Source: Amycolatopsis nalaikhensis (GTDB lineage Bacteria > Actinomycetota > Actinomycetes > Mycobacteriales > Pseudonocardiaceae). From it: a stretch of DNA of 64,000 nt. The DNA is taken from the NCBI RefSeq assembly GCF_030264295.1, contig NZ_CP127173.1:193501-257500 (forward strand), read 5' to 3'. A program made the position numbers and the translations under genes. The notes under the pieces were generated by a model. It was not told the DNA's origin and made no database searches. It was given only the letters and a program-made list of their open reading frames with translations. Below, in pieces: positions 26,655 through 34,700 of the stretch. Within the stretch, counting starts at the first letter, position 1. Every line of letters begins with the position of its first letter.

Positions 26655-27512
26655 TCAGTCCAGGACGGCCAGCTCCAGCCCTCGCAGCCGGTCCGGGTCG
26701 GCGATGACCTCGATGCCCGTGATGCGGTCACCGTCGACCTGGAACGCCAGGACCACCGCGAGCCGCCCCTCGCGCACCAAAAGCAGGCCGGGCGTGCCGT
26801 CGACCAAGGCCAGCTCGCTGGCGCGGGCCCGCTCGGACGCCAGGATCGCGCCCTTGCGCACGCTCTCGACGCCGCGAAGGACGATCGGAGCCGCGCTCGG
26901 CCCGACGAACCGGTCGGCGTGCAGCACCACGTCCGGGGCGAGCAGGGTGAGCAGTGCTTCGAAGTCGCCACCCCGCGACGCGGCCAAGAACGCCTCGACG
27001 ACCTTGCGCCGCCGGGACACGTCCGCGTCCGCCGCGGTGCCGCCCCTGACCCGGCGGCGGGCACGGCTCGCCAGCTGCCGCGTCGCGGCCGGGGTCTTGT
27101 CGATCATCGGCGCGATCTCGTCGAACGGCACGGCGAACATGTCGTGCAGCACGAACGCGACCCGCTCGGCGGGCCCCAGCGCGTCGAGCACCACCAGCAG
27201 CGCCTGCCCGACCGAGTCGGCCAGCTCCGCCTCCTGCTCGGGGTCCCGGCGCTCCTCACCCGGCTCGGGCCGGCCGTCCAAGGGCTCCTCGCGGTGGTTG
27301 CGACGAGCCCGGAGCATGGACAGGCACACCCGCGCGACGACGGTCGTCAGCCACGCCCCGACGTTCCCGACCTCGGTCGTGTCGGTGCGGTCGAACCGCA
27401 GCCACGCCTCCTGGACGGCGTCGTCGGCCTCGCTCGCCGAACCGAGCATCCGGTAGGCGACGGCCCGCAGCCTCGGCCGCTCGTGCTCGAAACGCTCGGT
27501 CAGTGCGTCCAC
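26655..27512 (-). CDS. ECF41-type RNA polymerase sigma factor with SnoaL-like tail
   Basis: Region 2 (HERPRLRAVAYRMLGSASEADDAV, split here at the helix) and region 4 (PAERVAFVLHDMF, DEIAPMIDKTPAATRQLASR) are standard. The C-terminal 110 residues form a SnoaL-like domain with DRITGIEVIADPDRL, matching the NPDKL-type motif of ECF41. In that group the fused domain, not an anti-sigma factor, controls activity. GTG at 27512 is the start. The usual oxidoreductase partner gene of ECF41 may be replaced here by the PPOX-type gene 113 bases upstream. Confidence 0.88.
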   Translation of the reverse strand: MDALTERFEHERPRLRAVAYRMLGSASEADDAVQEAWLRFDRTDTTEVGNVGAWLTTVVARVCLSMLRARRNHREEPLDGRPEPGEERRDPEQEAELADSVGQALLVVLDALGPAERVAFVLHDMFAVPFDEIAPMIDKTPAATRQLASRARRRVRGGTAADADVSRRRKVVEAFLAASRGGDFEALLTLLAPDVVLHADRFVGPSAAPIVLRGVESVRKGAILASERARASELALVDGTPGLLLVREGRLAVVLAFQVDGDRITGIEVIADPDRLRGLELAVLD

Positions 27513-27568
27513 CGTGTCCCGGTCCTTCCCCTCGGCGTCGTAGGAGTAGATCCCGCGACGACGGCCGA

Positions 27569-27575
27569 TGTGACA
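27569..27575 (-). promoter_or_regulatory. Possible ECF41-type -35 element
   Basis: TGTCACA on the minus strand matches the -35 consensus recalled for ECF41 promoters, about 57 bases before the sigma GTG. A clean CGTC -10 at the expected 16-base distance is absent (GATC at 27549-27552), so autoregulation from here is only suggested. Confidence 0.3.
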
Positions 27576-27625
27576 CGAACGCCCCCATCCCGCACGTGAT
27601 CCCGGTCATCCCGGCGATCGATCGA

Positions 27626-28039
27626 TCAGTCGTGCACCGCCTTCCTCGGCTCGTACCAGGTCTCCCCCGCGGGTTCGCCCGCCATGTTCCAGCTCCACGA
27701 AACGCGGGGCGTGATCCGCGAGTACAGCCCCGGCCCGACCACGCCGGTCCGTTCCACGGGGTCGTCCGCGACGCCGTACACCCGGATCGCCCGCGCGATG
27801 AACGGCTGGAGCGACACCAGGTCGTCGACGAGCAGGGCGACCTTCCGGCGGCCCGCGGCGACGTTGCGGAACTTCCGCGTCGCCGCCACCGCCGCCCCCA
27901 CGCCACCGACCCAGAAGTACTCACCGTCGTATTCGAAGGCGAGCGGGACGAGGTCCGGCTGCCCACCCGCGCCGAGCGTGGCGACGCGGGCGAGCGGCTG
28001 GGATCGCAGGTACTCGATCTCTTCGGCCGTGAACGCCAT
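27626..28039 (-). CDS. PPOX-class F420-dependent oxidoreductase family protein
   Basis: This 137-residue split-barrel protein starts MAFTAEEIEYLRSQPLARVA and includes GGQPDLVPLAFEYDG and KFRNVAAGRRKVALLVDDL, the pattern of F420-binding PPOX proteins of actinobacteria. It probably forms a dimer that binds F420; the reaction is unknown. AAGGAG lies 6 bases before the ATG. It is upstream of the ECF41 gene on the same strand and 62 bases downstream of the VOC gene. Confidence 0.85.
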   Translation of the reverse strand: MAFTAEEIEYLRSQPLARVATLGAGGQPDLVPLAFEYDGEYFWVGGVGAAVAATRKFRNVAAGRRKVALLVDDLVSLQPFIARAIRVYGVADDPVERTGVVGPGLYSRITPRVSWSWNMAGEPAGETWYEPRKAVHD

Positions 28040-28101
28040 GGCAGCTCCTTCGTGGTCCGGGTCCACCCACCACACGAACGGGCGGCGCCCGGATCGACGG
28101 C

Positions 28102-28539
28102 TCAGAGCACGCAGAACTCGTTGCCCTCGGGATCCGCCATCAGGATGTGGTCCGGGCGGCCGTCGAGGTCGTACTCGCGCACGACCTTCGCGCCCGCCGC
28201 GGTGAGCCGGGCGACCGCTTCGACGACCCGCTCCCAGCGGGTGTCCCACGGCACCTCCCGCCCGCCCCCGGCCTGGACGTCCAGGTGGAGGCGGTTCTTC
28301 ACCACCTTCCCCTCGGGCACCTTGAGGAAGCTTAGGTTCGGGAGGACGCCCTCCGGGTCGGCCAGGTACGCGCCGTCGTCCCATTCCGCCTCCGGAACGC
28401 CGTGGTGGGTGAACCAGGCCTCCCAGCTCGCGAACCCGGTAGGGGGTGGCCGCTCGATGTAGCCGAGGGCCACCGCCCAGAACCTCGCCAGCGCGCGGGG
28501 ACTCGCGCAGTCGATCGTCAGGCTCCACCGCACTGTCAC
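28102..28539 (-). CDS. VOC (glyoxalase/dioxygenase-like) family protein
   Basis: This 145-residue protein starts TVRWSLTIDCASPRALARFW and has two beta-alpha repeats with VKNRLHLDVQ and HILMADPEGNEFCVL, typical of actinobacterial VOC proteins of the Glyoxalase_6 type. A metal or substrate role cannot be assigned. GTG at 28539 overlaps the stop of the beta-lactamase-fold gene (GTGA), so the two are probably co-translated. Confidence 0.85.
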   Translation of the reverse strand: MTVRWSLTIDCASPRALARFWAVALGYIERPPPTGFASWEAWFTHHGVPEAEWDDGAYLADPEGVLPNLSFLKVPEGKVVKNRLHLDVQAGGGREVPWDTRWERVVEAVARLTAAGAKVVREYDLDGRPDHILMADPEGNEFCVL

Positions 28540-29834
28540 GGACGAAGCGTAGCCGCGAGAAGGGCCACCGCACCCTTGGCGACGGCGATTCCCCGCGCCG
28601 CGACGTGGTTCTCGTTCAGCGGGGCGACCGGATCCGACACCATGACGCTGGTGACCAGCGACCGGCTGTCCGCGGTGCGCGCCAGGTAGTTCAAGGTCAG
28701 CACGCCGGGTTCGCTGCCGCCCTTGAACCAGACCTCCGGGAACTTCGCCCGGTCGAGCCCCAGTCCGCCGTCGTTCAGCGACAACGCGTGCGCGATCTCC
28801 GGCTGGTTCTCCTTCTTCAGCCCGGAAAACGCGCGACAGATGTCGTCCGGCGAGCCGAACCACTCGATGTCGTCGATCTTCTCGGGTGCTGTCCAGCCCG
28901 CGAGCCCGGTGAGCGGCAGCCGTTCCAGCCCGGCGACCGCCGCCGGGCGCGCCCAGCGCGGCAACGCCAGGTAGGCGTCGGCGCGGGCCGGGTACTGCGC
29001 CGCCTTGAGTTCGAAGAACGCCTTCGTCGTCAGGAACGGCACGTTCGCCGACGGCCGCTGGTTGCCGAACGCGGTGACCTGCCGCTGCACGGCGTCCCGG
29101 CCGAGCCGGTGGATCAGGTGGTCGGTGGCGGTGTTGTCGCTGATCGAGATCATCTTGTCCGCGTAGGCAGACAACGGCAGCCGCGTGCCCGCGGGCTCGT
29201 TCTGCAGCACGCCCGACGGCAGGCTCTTCCAGTCGTCGCGGATCGCCAGCTGCTCGGTCCAGGACGCCTTGTGCTCGGCGACCGCCTTGCCCAGCGCGCC
29301 CAGTACGTAGAGCTTGAACGCCGACCCCAGGGGCCGTTGGACGTCGTCGCGCACACCGTGGACGTCCCGGCAGCGCCCGTCCGGCAGGATCTCCGACGCG
29401 CCGAAGGACACGCGGCCGCCGAGCGCCGCGAGTTGCGCGTCGAGCTCCGGCCACGACGCCGGCACCGGGTCGTCCGGAGTGGAGCGGAGCCCGTCGATCA
29501 GCCCGGCCTGGTCGACGTGCAGGTCGAGCAGGTAGTCGTCGGTGGTGCCGTGGACCGCGGCCTCGACGTGGTCCGGTGTCTCGGTGACGAGTCGCTTCAC
29601 CTCGAGCCGGCCGAGCCCGCCGAGGGCGGCGTTGACCCCCGCCGTGCCCCCGGCCGCGGTCAGCAGCACCTCCGCGATGTGCTGCCGCACTTCGGCATCG
29701 GACACCGGGACGCGCCCGGACGCGTCGACCACCCAGCCGAGCTGGTCGGTCGCCGTCGGCGGTTCGGCGGCGTCGGCGGCCGGAGCCACCAGCGACGTCA
29801 CTACCGCGAGCACACCCGCTATCGCCGTTTTCAT
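28536..29834 (-). CDS. Secreted class A beta-lactamase-fold serine hydrolase
   Basis: The first 22 residues are a signal peptide (MKTAIAGVLAVVTSLVAPAADA). A domain of about 140 residues follows. The penicillin-binding core has the nucleophile motif GSAFK (SxxK), SISDN (SDN) and a KGGSE box in place of KTG. The total of 432 residues is longer than ordinary class A enzymes; the extra N-terminal part resembles fused Cpe-like domains. Whether it hydrolyses beta-lactams or acts on the wall is unknown. It is third in a unit with the Zn-HTH and DUF3887 genes. Confidence 0.85.
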   Translation of the reverse strand: MKTAIAGVLAVVTSLVAPAADAAEPPTATDQLGWVVDASGRVPVSDAEVRQHIAEVLLTAAGGTAGVNAALGGLGRLEVKRLVTETPDHVEAAVHGTTDDYLLDLHVDQAGLIDGLRSTPDDPVPASWPELDAQLAALGGRVSFGASEILPDGRCRDVHGVRDDVQRPLGSAFKLYVLGALGKAVAEHKASWTEQLAIRDDWKSLPSGVLQNEPAGTRLPLSAYADKMISISDNTATDHLIHRLGRDAVQRQVTAFGNQRPSANVPFLTTKAFFELKAAQYPARADAYLALPRWARPAAVAGLERLPLTGLAGWTAPEKIDDIEWFGSPDDICRAFSGLKKENQPEIAHALSLNDGGLGLDRAKFPEVWFKGGSEPGVLTLNYLARTADSRSLVTSVMVSDPVAPLNENHVAARGIAVAKGAVALLAATLRP

Positions 29835-29873
29835 CGTTCCCCCCGTTGTTCCATCGTTTCCCCCTTGGTCCGG

Positions 29874-30155
29874 CTACTCCTCGGGCGGCCGGATCCACAG
29901 CCCGGCCACCTGGCCGTCTTCGCGGTAGGTCACCAGCACGGTCCGCTCCCCCGCCTCGAAGGACAGCGGCATGTGGACGACGGTGTACTCGCCCGTGGAC
30001 CGCGCATACGGTTCCCCCCGCCCCTCGTACCGGCCGACCGAGCCGGCCACCTGAGCCCAGGCGAGCCGCAGTTGCTCTTCACCGACCGCCTCGCGCATGC
30101 GGTCGTCGAAGTCCCGGCACACCTCGTGCCACCGGCAGTCGACGAGCTCGGTCAC
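29874..30155 (-). CDS. DUF3887-like small protein
   Basis: This 93-residue protein (TELVDCRWHEVCRDFDDRM) has the pattern of DUF3887: an N-terminal helix pair, then PLSFEAGERTVLVTYREDGQVAGLWIRPPE. In other bacteria this domain precedes serine hydrolases, and here a serine hydrolase gene follows 39 bases downstream. Start GTG at 30155 overlaps the stop of the upstream regulator (GTGA). Confidence 0.75.
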   Translation of the reverse strand: MTELVDCRWHEVCRDFDDRMREAVGEEQLRLAWAQVAGSVGRYEGRGEPYARSTGEYTVVHMPLSFEAGERTVLVTYREDGQVAGLWIRPPEE

Positions 30156-30562
30156 GAGCCTTCGGCCCGGTGGATCACGTCCGGCGGTTTCAGTTCGGTC
30201 ATGGACCGGCCCGTGGTCGGGTCCACCGGCCTGCCGAACCGCTGGAAGGCGGCTTGCCTGCTGGTGCCCAGCAGATCGCCGATCTCCTGCCAGGTGTGCC
30301 CGGCCGCCCGGGCCGTGTCCACGGCCTCGCGCAGCGCCGCCTCGGCGACGCGGACTTTCCGCAACGCCTCCTCGACCGCGGTCAGCGGCCCCTCGTGCGG
30401 CACGATGTCAACCCTGCATTGACGCGATGGAAATGTCGAGTCGACCTTTACGCGGTCGCGCTCCCGCCGGGCGGCACTCCGGCAGGTGGCGTCGCAGTAC
30501 AAGCGGCTTCGCCCGGCTCCGCGCTTGTGCGGCAGCGGCTTGCCACAGAAAGCACAGTTCAT
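30152..30562 (-). CDS. Zinc-finger and HTH DNA-binding protein
   Basis: This 136-residue protein starts MNCAFCGKPLPHKRGAGRSR. Cys pairs in CAFC and YCDATCRSAARRERDR form a zinc site. The C-terminal region HTWQEIGDLLGTSRQAAFQR is a helix-turn-helix widely seen in actinobacterial proteins. It may regulate the DUF3887 and beta-lactamase-fold genes that follow with overlapping or close starts. ATG at 30562. Confidence 0.82.
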   Translation of the reverse strand: MNCAFCGKPLPHKRGAGRSRLYCDATCRSAARRERDRVKVDSTFPSRQCRVDIVPHEGPLTAVEEALRKVRVAEAALREAVDTARAAGHTWQEIGDLLGTSRQAAFQRFGRPVDPTTGRSMTELKPPDVIHRAEGS

Positions 30563-30681
30563 ACTTTCGAGTGTAGCGCACGCAATTCGATTCCGTGCTG
30601 CCCTCGACAGCACGAAATGGCCTCGCCCACCTCCTGGGAAGCGTGGCCACCCGGAGGGGAGGACGGTTACGGTGAGAACCG

Positions 30682-31968
30682 ATGAGTGAACGCACCTGGG
30701 GCTTCCGCACCCGCGCACTGCACGCGGGCGGCACCCCCGATCCGGCGACCGGCGCGCGGGCCGTGCCGATCTACCAGACGACCAGCTTCGTCTTCGAGGA
30801 CGCGGCCGACGCGGCGAACCTGTTCGCCCTGCAGAAGTACGGCAACATCTACAGCCGCATCGGGAACCCGACTGTGGCGGCGTTCGAGGAGCGGATCGCC
30901 AGCCTCGAAGGCGCGATCGGCGGGGTCGCCACCGCGAGCGGCCAGGCCGCCGAGTTCCTCACCTTCAGCGCGCTCGCCGAGGCCGGCGACCACATCGTGT
31001 CCGCGAGCGGTCTCTACGGCGGCACGGTCACCCAGCTCACGGGCACGCTCCGGCGGTTCGGGGTGGAGACGACGTTCGTCAGCGGCGGCATCGACGAGTA
31101 CGCGGCGGCGATCACCGACCGGACCCGGCTGCTCTACACCGAGGTGATCGGCAACCCGCGCGGCGGCATCGCCGATCTCGCCGCGCTGGCGGACCTGGCG
31201 CACTCGCACGACATCCCGCTGGTGGTCGACGCGACGCTGGCGACCCCGTACCTGTGCCGTCCGATCGAGCACGGCGCCGACATCGTGCTGCATTCGGCGA
31301 CGAAGTTCCTCGGCGGCCACGGGACGACGCTCGGCGGGATCGTCGTGGAGTCCGGGCGGTTCGACTGGGGCAACGGCAAGTTCCCGCGGATGACCGAGAC
31401 CGTCGACAGCTACGGCGGCCTCAGGTACTGGGAGAACTTCGGCGAGTACGCGTTCTGCACCCGGCTGCGCGCCGAGCAGCTGCGGGACATCGGCGCGGTC
31501 CTCTCACCGCACTCGGCTTTCCTGTTGCTGCAAGGGGTCGAGACGCTCCCGCACCGGATGGACGCGCACGTCGCGAACGCGCGGGCGGTCGCGGAGTACC
31601 TCGAGCAGGACCCGCGGGTCGCGTGGGTGTCCTACGCCGGGCTGCCGTCGCACCCGGACCACGAGCTGGCGAAGAAGTACCTGCCGGCGGGCCCGGGCGC
31701 GGTGTTCTCGTTCGGCATCGACGGCGGCCGCGCCGCCGGCGAGAAGTTCGTCGACTCGGTGGAACTGCTGTCGCACCTGGCGAACGTCGGGGACGCGCGA
31801 ACGCTCGTGATCCACCCGGCGTCGACGACGCACGCGCAGCTGTCGGAAGACCAGCTGGCGGCGGCGGGGGTCGGTCCGGACCTCATCCGGCTGTCGATCG
31901 GCTTGGAGGACATCGACGACATCCTCTGGGACCTGGACCAGGCCCTCGGCAAGGCGGTGGCCGGATGA
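30682..31968 (+). CDS. O-acetylhomoserine/O-acetylserine sulfhydrylase
   Basis: This is a Cys/Met-metabolism PLP enzyme of 428 residues, the usual MetY length. Features are [36 protein letters not shown], and the PLP lysine in [13 protein letters not shown] near residue 208. Long loops such as [13 protein letters not shown] mark the MetY rather than the MetB branch. It makes homocysteine from acetylhomoserine and sulfide. A 7-bp hairpin (CGTGCTG/CAGCACG, 30594-30614) is in the leader but no SAM riboswitch pattern is seen. It is coupled to the CoA-binding gene by ATGA. Confidence 0.94.
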   Translation: MSERTWGFRTRALHAGGTPDPATGARAVPIYQTTSFVFEDAADAANLFALQKYGNIYSRIGNPTVAAFEERIASLEGAIGGVATASGQAAEFLTFSALAEAGDHIVSASGLYGGTVTQLTGTLRRFGVETTFVSGGIDEYAAAITDRTRLLYTEVIGNPRGGIADLAALADLAHSHDIPLVVDATLATPYLCRPIEHGADIVLHSATKFLGGHGTTLGGIVVESGRFDWGNGKFPRMTETVDSYGGLRYWENFGEYAFCTRLRAEQLRDIGAVLSPHSAFLLLQGVETLPHRMDAHVANARAVAEYLEQDPRVAWVSYAGLPSHPDHELAKKYLPAGPGAVFSFGIDGGRAAGEKFVDSVELLSHLANVGDARTLVIHPASTTHAQLSEDQLAAAGVGPDLIRLSIGLEDIDDILWDLDQALGKAVAG

Positions 31969-32441
31969 CGCACGAGGTGGGGGCCGTCGAGCGGCGCGCG
32001 ATCCTGAGCCGGACGAAGTCGGTGACGCTGGTCGGCGCGTCGGACAACCCGGCGCGGCCCAGCTACTTCGTCGCGACGTACTTGCTCTCGTCGACACGCT
32101 ACGAGATCAACTTCGTCAACCCGCGGCTGGAGACGCTGTTCGGGAAGCCGGTGTACGCCTCGCTCAAGGACGTGCCGGGAAAGCCGGACTTGGTGAGCGT
32201 GTTCCGGAAGCACGACGACCTGCCCCAGGTGGCCGAAGAGGTGATCGACGCCGGCGCGCGGACCCTGTGGCTGCAGCTCGGCCTGTGGCACGAGCCGGTG
32301 GCGGACCGGGCGCGCGAGGCCGGGCTGGACGTCGTGATGAACCGGTGCGTGAAGATCGAGCACGCACGGTTCGCGGGCGGGTTGCACCTGGCCGGGTTCA
32401 ACACCGGCGTGATCAGTTCGCGGAGGCAGACTGGACCCTAG
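31965..32441 (+). CDS. CoA-binding domain protein (YccU-like)
   Basis: This 158-residue protein has a Rossmann CoA-binding domain: SVTLVGASDNPARPSYFV, NPRLETLFGKPVYASLKDVP, and the C-terminal GLDVVMNRCVKIEHARF. YccU-like proteins are common beside metY in actinobacteria and their role is unknown. The ATG overlaps the metY stop. Confidence 0.88.
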   Translation: MTHEVGAVERRAILSRTKSVTLVGASDNPARPSYFVATYLLSSTRYEINFVNPRLETLFGKPVYASLKDVPGKPDLVSVFRKHDDLPQVAEEVIDAGARTLWLQLGLWHEPVADRAREAGLDVVMNRCVKIEHARFAGGLHLAGFNTGVISSRRQTGP

Positions 32442-32478
32442 GGGAAGAGAGGGCCCGTTCCCGCTGTTGTCCCCGGGT

Positions 32479-33234
32479 ATGACCGAGAAACTGGGGATCA
32501 CGTTGTCCGGCGGCCCGACCGCGCTCCTCGAACTGGGCGGCGTCCGGCTGCTCACCGACCCGACCTTCGACGCTCCCGGCGACCACCCCGTCGGCAACCG
32601 CGTACTGGTCAAGACCGAGGACTCGGTGCTGACGGAAGACGCCGTCGGCGTGGTGGACGCGGTCCTGCTGTCGCACGACCAGCACCCGGACAACCTGGAC
32701 GACCGGGGGCGCGCGTACCTCGGGTCGGTGCCGCTGACCCTGATCACGCCCAGTGGGGCCGAGCGGCTGGGCGGGACCGCGAAGGGCCTGGCGCCGTGGG
32801 AGGAGACGCGCGTCGGACCGCTCACGGTCACGGCCGTCCCGGCACTGCACGGACCGGAAGGCGCCGAGAAGTTCACCGGCGAGGTCACCGGGTTCGTGCT
32901 CCGCGGCGAAGGCCTGCCGACGGTGTACGTCAGCGGGGACAACGCGTCGGTCGAGCTGGTGCGGGAGATCGCCTCGCGCTTCGAGGTCGACATCGCGGTG
33001 CTCTTCGCCGGTGCGGCCCGGACGGTCTTCTTCGACGGCGCTCCCCTGACGCTGACCAGCGCGAACGCCGTCGAGGCGGCGAAGGTGCTCGGCGCGGCGA
33101 AGGTCGTGCCGCTGCACTTCCGGGGCTGGCAGCACTTCAGCGAGGGCCCGGACGAGCTGCGGAAGGAGTTCGAGGCGGCCGGTCTGGCCGACCAGCTCGT
33201 GCTGCTCGAACCCGGGGAGCGCGCGGAGGTCTGA
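32479..33234 (+). CDS. Metallo-beta-lactamase-fold hydrolase (UlaG-like)
   Basis: This 251-residue protein has ALLELGGVRLLTDPTFD, then LLSHDQHPDNLDDRG at the place of the HxHxDH motif, AVPALHGPEG, YVSGDNAS and a late HFRGWQHFSEG. The usual first His of HxHxDH appears as H-D-Q-H-x-D, a variant seen in this subgroup. Metal binding is likely; the substrate is unknown. ATG at 32479 lacks a clear ribosome site; a TTG at 32467 is in frame. Confidence 0.82.
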   Translation: MTEKLGITLSGGPTALLELGGVRLLTDPTFDAPGDHPVGNRVLVKTEDSVLTEDAVGVVDAVLLSHDQHPDNLDDRGRAYLGSVPLTLITPSGAERLGGTAKGLAPWEETRVGPLTVTAVPALHGPEGAEKFTGEVTGFVLRGEGLPTVYVSGDNASVELVREIASRFEVDIAVLFAGAARTVFFDGAPLTLTSANAVEAAKVLGAAKVVPLHFRGWQHFSEGPDELRKEFEAAGLADQLVLLEPGERAEV

Positions 33235-33259
33235 CGGAGGCCCGTGAGAGGCTGGCGGC

Positions 33260-33433
33260 ATGGCCAAACCGACCCCGCTGCAGCTCCGGAACATCCTCGT
33301 CGCCCTCCTGGCGGCGGCGGGCTTCGTGTGGAGCATCGTGGCCGGCTTGCCGTGGTGGGTCAGCGCGATCATCGGCTGCGCTTGCGTCCTGTCGCTGGCC
33401 TCCGCGTACCTGAACCGTCCCGACGCGAACTGA
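33260..33433 (+). CDS. Small two-helix membrane protein
   Basis: A 57-residue product starts MAKPTPLQLRNILVALLAAA and ends YLNRPDAN. Two hydrophobic segments (ILVALLAAAGFVWSIVAGL and VSAIIGCACVLSLASAYL) are joined by PWW. Start codon ATG lies 25 bases after the MBL-fold gene. No homologue is recognised but codon use is normal. Confidence 0.65.
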   Translation: MAKPTPLQLRNILVALLAAAGFVWSIVAGLPWWVSAIIGCACVLSLASAYLNRPDAN

Positions 33434-33644
33434 CTCCGCCGGGGCCGGACACCGCTCGGCGCGCCCCGAGTCGGGCGCGTTCCGGCAGCGACCGCGCACG
33501 GGCCGGGGAGCAGGCGGGCTGCGGGCTGCGGGCTGCGGGCAAGCTGAGCAGTTCGGCGGCGGGCCCAGGCACGAGCCTGCGTCTCCCCGAACTGCCCGGG
33601 GCGACCTGGGGCGAGCCACGCGCGGCCCACCGTCCCGACGCGAA
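33414..33644. repeat. Direct 16-bp repeat flanking a 199-bp segment
   Basis: ACCGTCCCGACGCGAA occurs at 33414-33429, at the end of the small membrane gene, and again at 33629-33644 just before the hairpin at 33650. The segment between holds 3.6 tandem copies of GGGCTGC (33516-33540) and no gene. This could be a local duplication or an insertion that separated the gene end from its terminator. Confidence 0.5.
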
Positions 33645-33649
33645 GTGAG

Positions 33650-33680
33650 CGCGAGCCGCCGAGAAGACCGGCGGCTCGCG
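33650..33680. terminator. Perfect 12-bp hairpin between convergent genes
   Basis: CGCGAGCCGCCG (33650-33661) pairs exactly with 33669-33680 around a 7-base loop. It lies 5 bases past the alc stop codon (minus strand) and downstream of the small membrane gene (plus strand), so it may terminate both. There is no long T run. Confidence 0.7.
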
Positions 33681-33685
33681 GCACC

Positions 33686-34699
33686 TCACCGCGTCTTGGA
33701 GAACCGGGCCTTGAGGTTGGTCCGACCCGCTTCCGTGAGCCTGCCGAACAGCCGGAGCCTCGCCAGCCCGCCGTCCGGGTAGATGTCGAGGCGGGCCTCC
33801 GTCACCTCCGGGCCGTCCTTGAGCGCGAAGCGGTGGCGGGTGTCCGGCTGCAGGCGGGTCTTCGGGAGCAGGTCGACCCACTCGCCGTAGGTGTCGCGGC
33901 CGCTCACCGATGCCCAGCCGGGCGCGTTGCCCTTGAGGTTGCTCGTGTCCAGCTCGGCGAACCGGATGATGCCCGCGCCGGCCAGGCGGAGGGTCACCCA
34001 GTCGTTGCCGTCGTCGCGGCGGCGGGCCGTCTCCCAGCCCTCCGCCTGGTGCGCCGCCAACCCCGGGGACAGCAGGTTGTTCGGCGACGAATAGAACTTG
34101 TTGCTGCAACCGGTGACCACCGCACCGTTCTCCAGAGCCGCCAGGTCGAGCGCGTCCAGGTCCAGCAGGTCCGGGTCCGGGATCGGAGCGCCGTGGACGC
34201 GCAGGCGGGCTACGCCGCCGTCGGGGTGCTGCGTCAACCTCACGTGCGTGTACCGGCGCGAACCGTTGACCGCGTAGAAGTTCTCCGTGTGGCCGGCCGC
34301 CGGGGCGTGGTCGACCAGGACGTCCCAGTCCGCCTCCCGCAGCTCCGCCGCCGACGGGTAGCCCGGCACCGACGTCGCCTCGACCGACACGAACGGCGGG
34401 TAGTTGCCCTTGAAGAACGCCGTGTCGACGATGACGCCGGCGACCGTGCCCGCCAGGCCGAGCCGGAGGATCGCCTGGTCGTCGCCCGGCTCGCGGTGGC
34501 GGCGGGTCTCCCAGCCGTCGTAGACCTGGCCCTTCGGGCCGAACGTCTCGGCGCGGTGCGCCGGCGTCCACGGGTTGACCAGGTTCTCCTTCTCCGCGAA
34601 CAGCTCGTCGGTCGCCCACATCACGGTCCCGCCGAAGCGGCGCGACGCGAGGTCGGGCAGTTCTGTCCACTCGGGACGGTCGGACACAGCGGCCTCCAT
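33686..34699 (-). CDS. alc: Allantoicase
   Basis: Allantoicase (337 residues) hydrolyses allantoate to ureidoglycolate and urea. The duplicated jelly-roll repeats are visible: GWETRRHREPGDDQAILRLG with KGNYPPFVSVEA, and GWETARRRDDGNDWVTLRL with LKGNAPGWASV. The start MEAAVSDRPEWTELPDLASR, with GGTVMWATDEL, is typical. ATG at 34699 begins two bases after the allantoinase stop codon, so the two form one operon. Confidence 0.95.
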   Translation of the reverse strand: MEAAVSDRPEWTELPDLASRRFGGTVMWATDELFAEKENLVNPWTPAHRAETFGPKGQVYDGWETRRHREPGDDQAILRLGLAGTVAGVIVDTAFFKGNYPPFVSVEATSVPGYPSAAELREADWDVLVDHAPAAGHTENFYAVNGSRRYTHVRLTQHPDGGVARLRVHGAPIPDPDLLDLDALDLAALENGAVVTGCSNKFYSSPNNLLSPGLAAHQAEGWETARRRDDGNDWVTLRLAGAGIIRFAELDTSNLKGNAPGWASVSGRDTYGEWVDLLPKTRLQPDTRHRFALKDGPEVTEARLDIYPDGGLARLRLFGRLTEAGRTNLKARFSKTR

Positions 34700-34700
34700 T

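Noticed and set aside
30563..30681. SAM riboswitch before the O-acetylhomoserine sulfhydrylase gene
   Set aside because: Only a 7-bp hairpin was found; the conserved core sequences of SAM-I or SAM-IV are not present.
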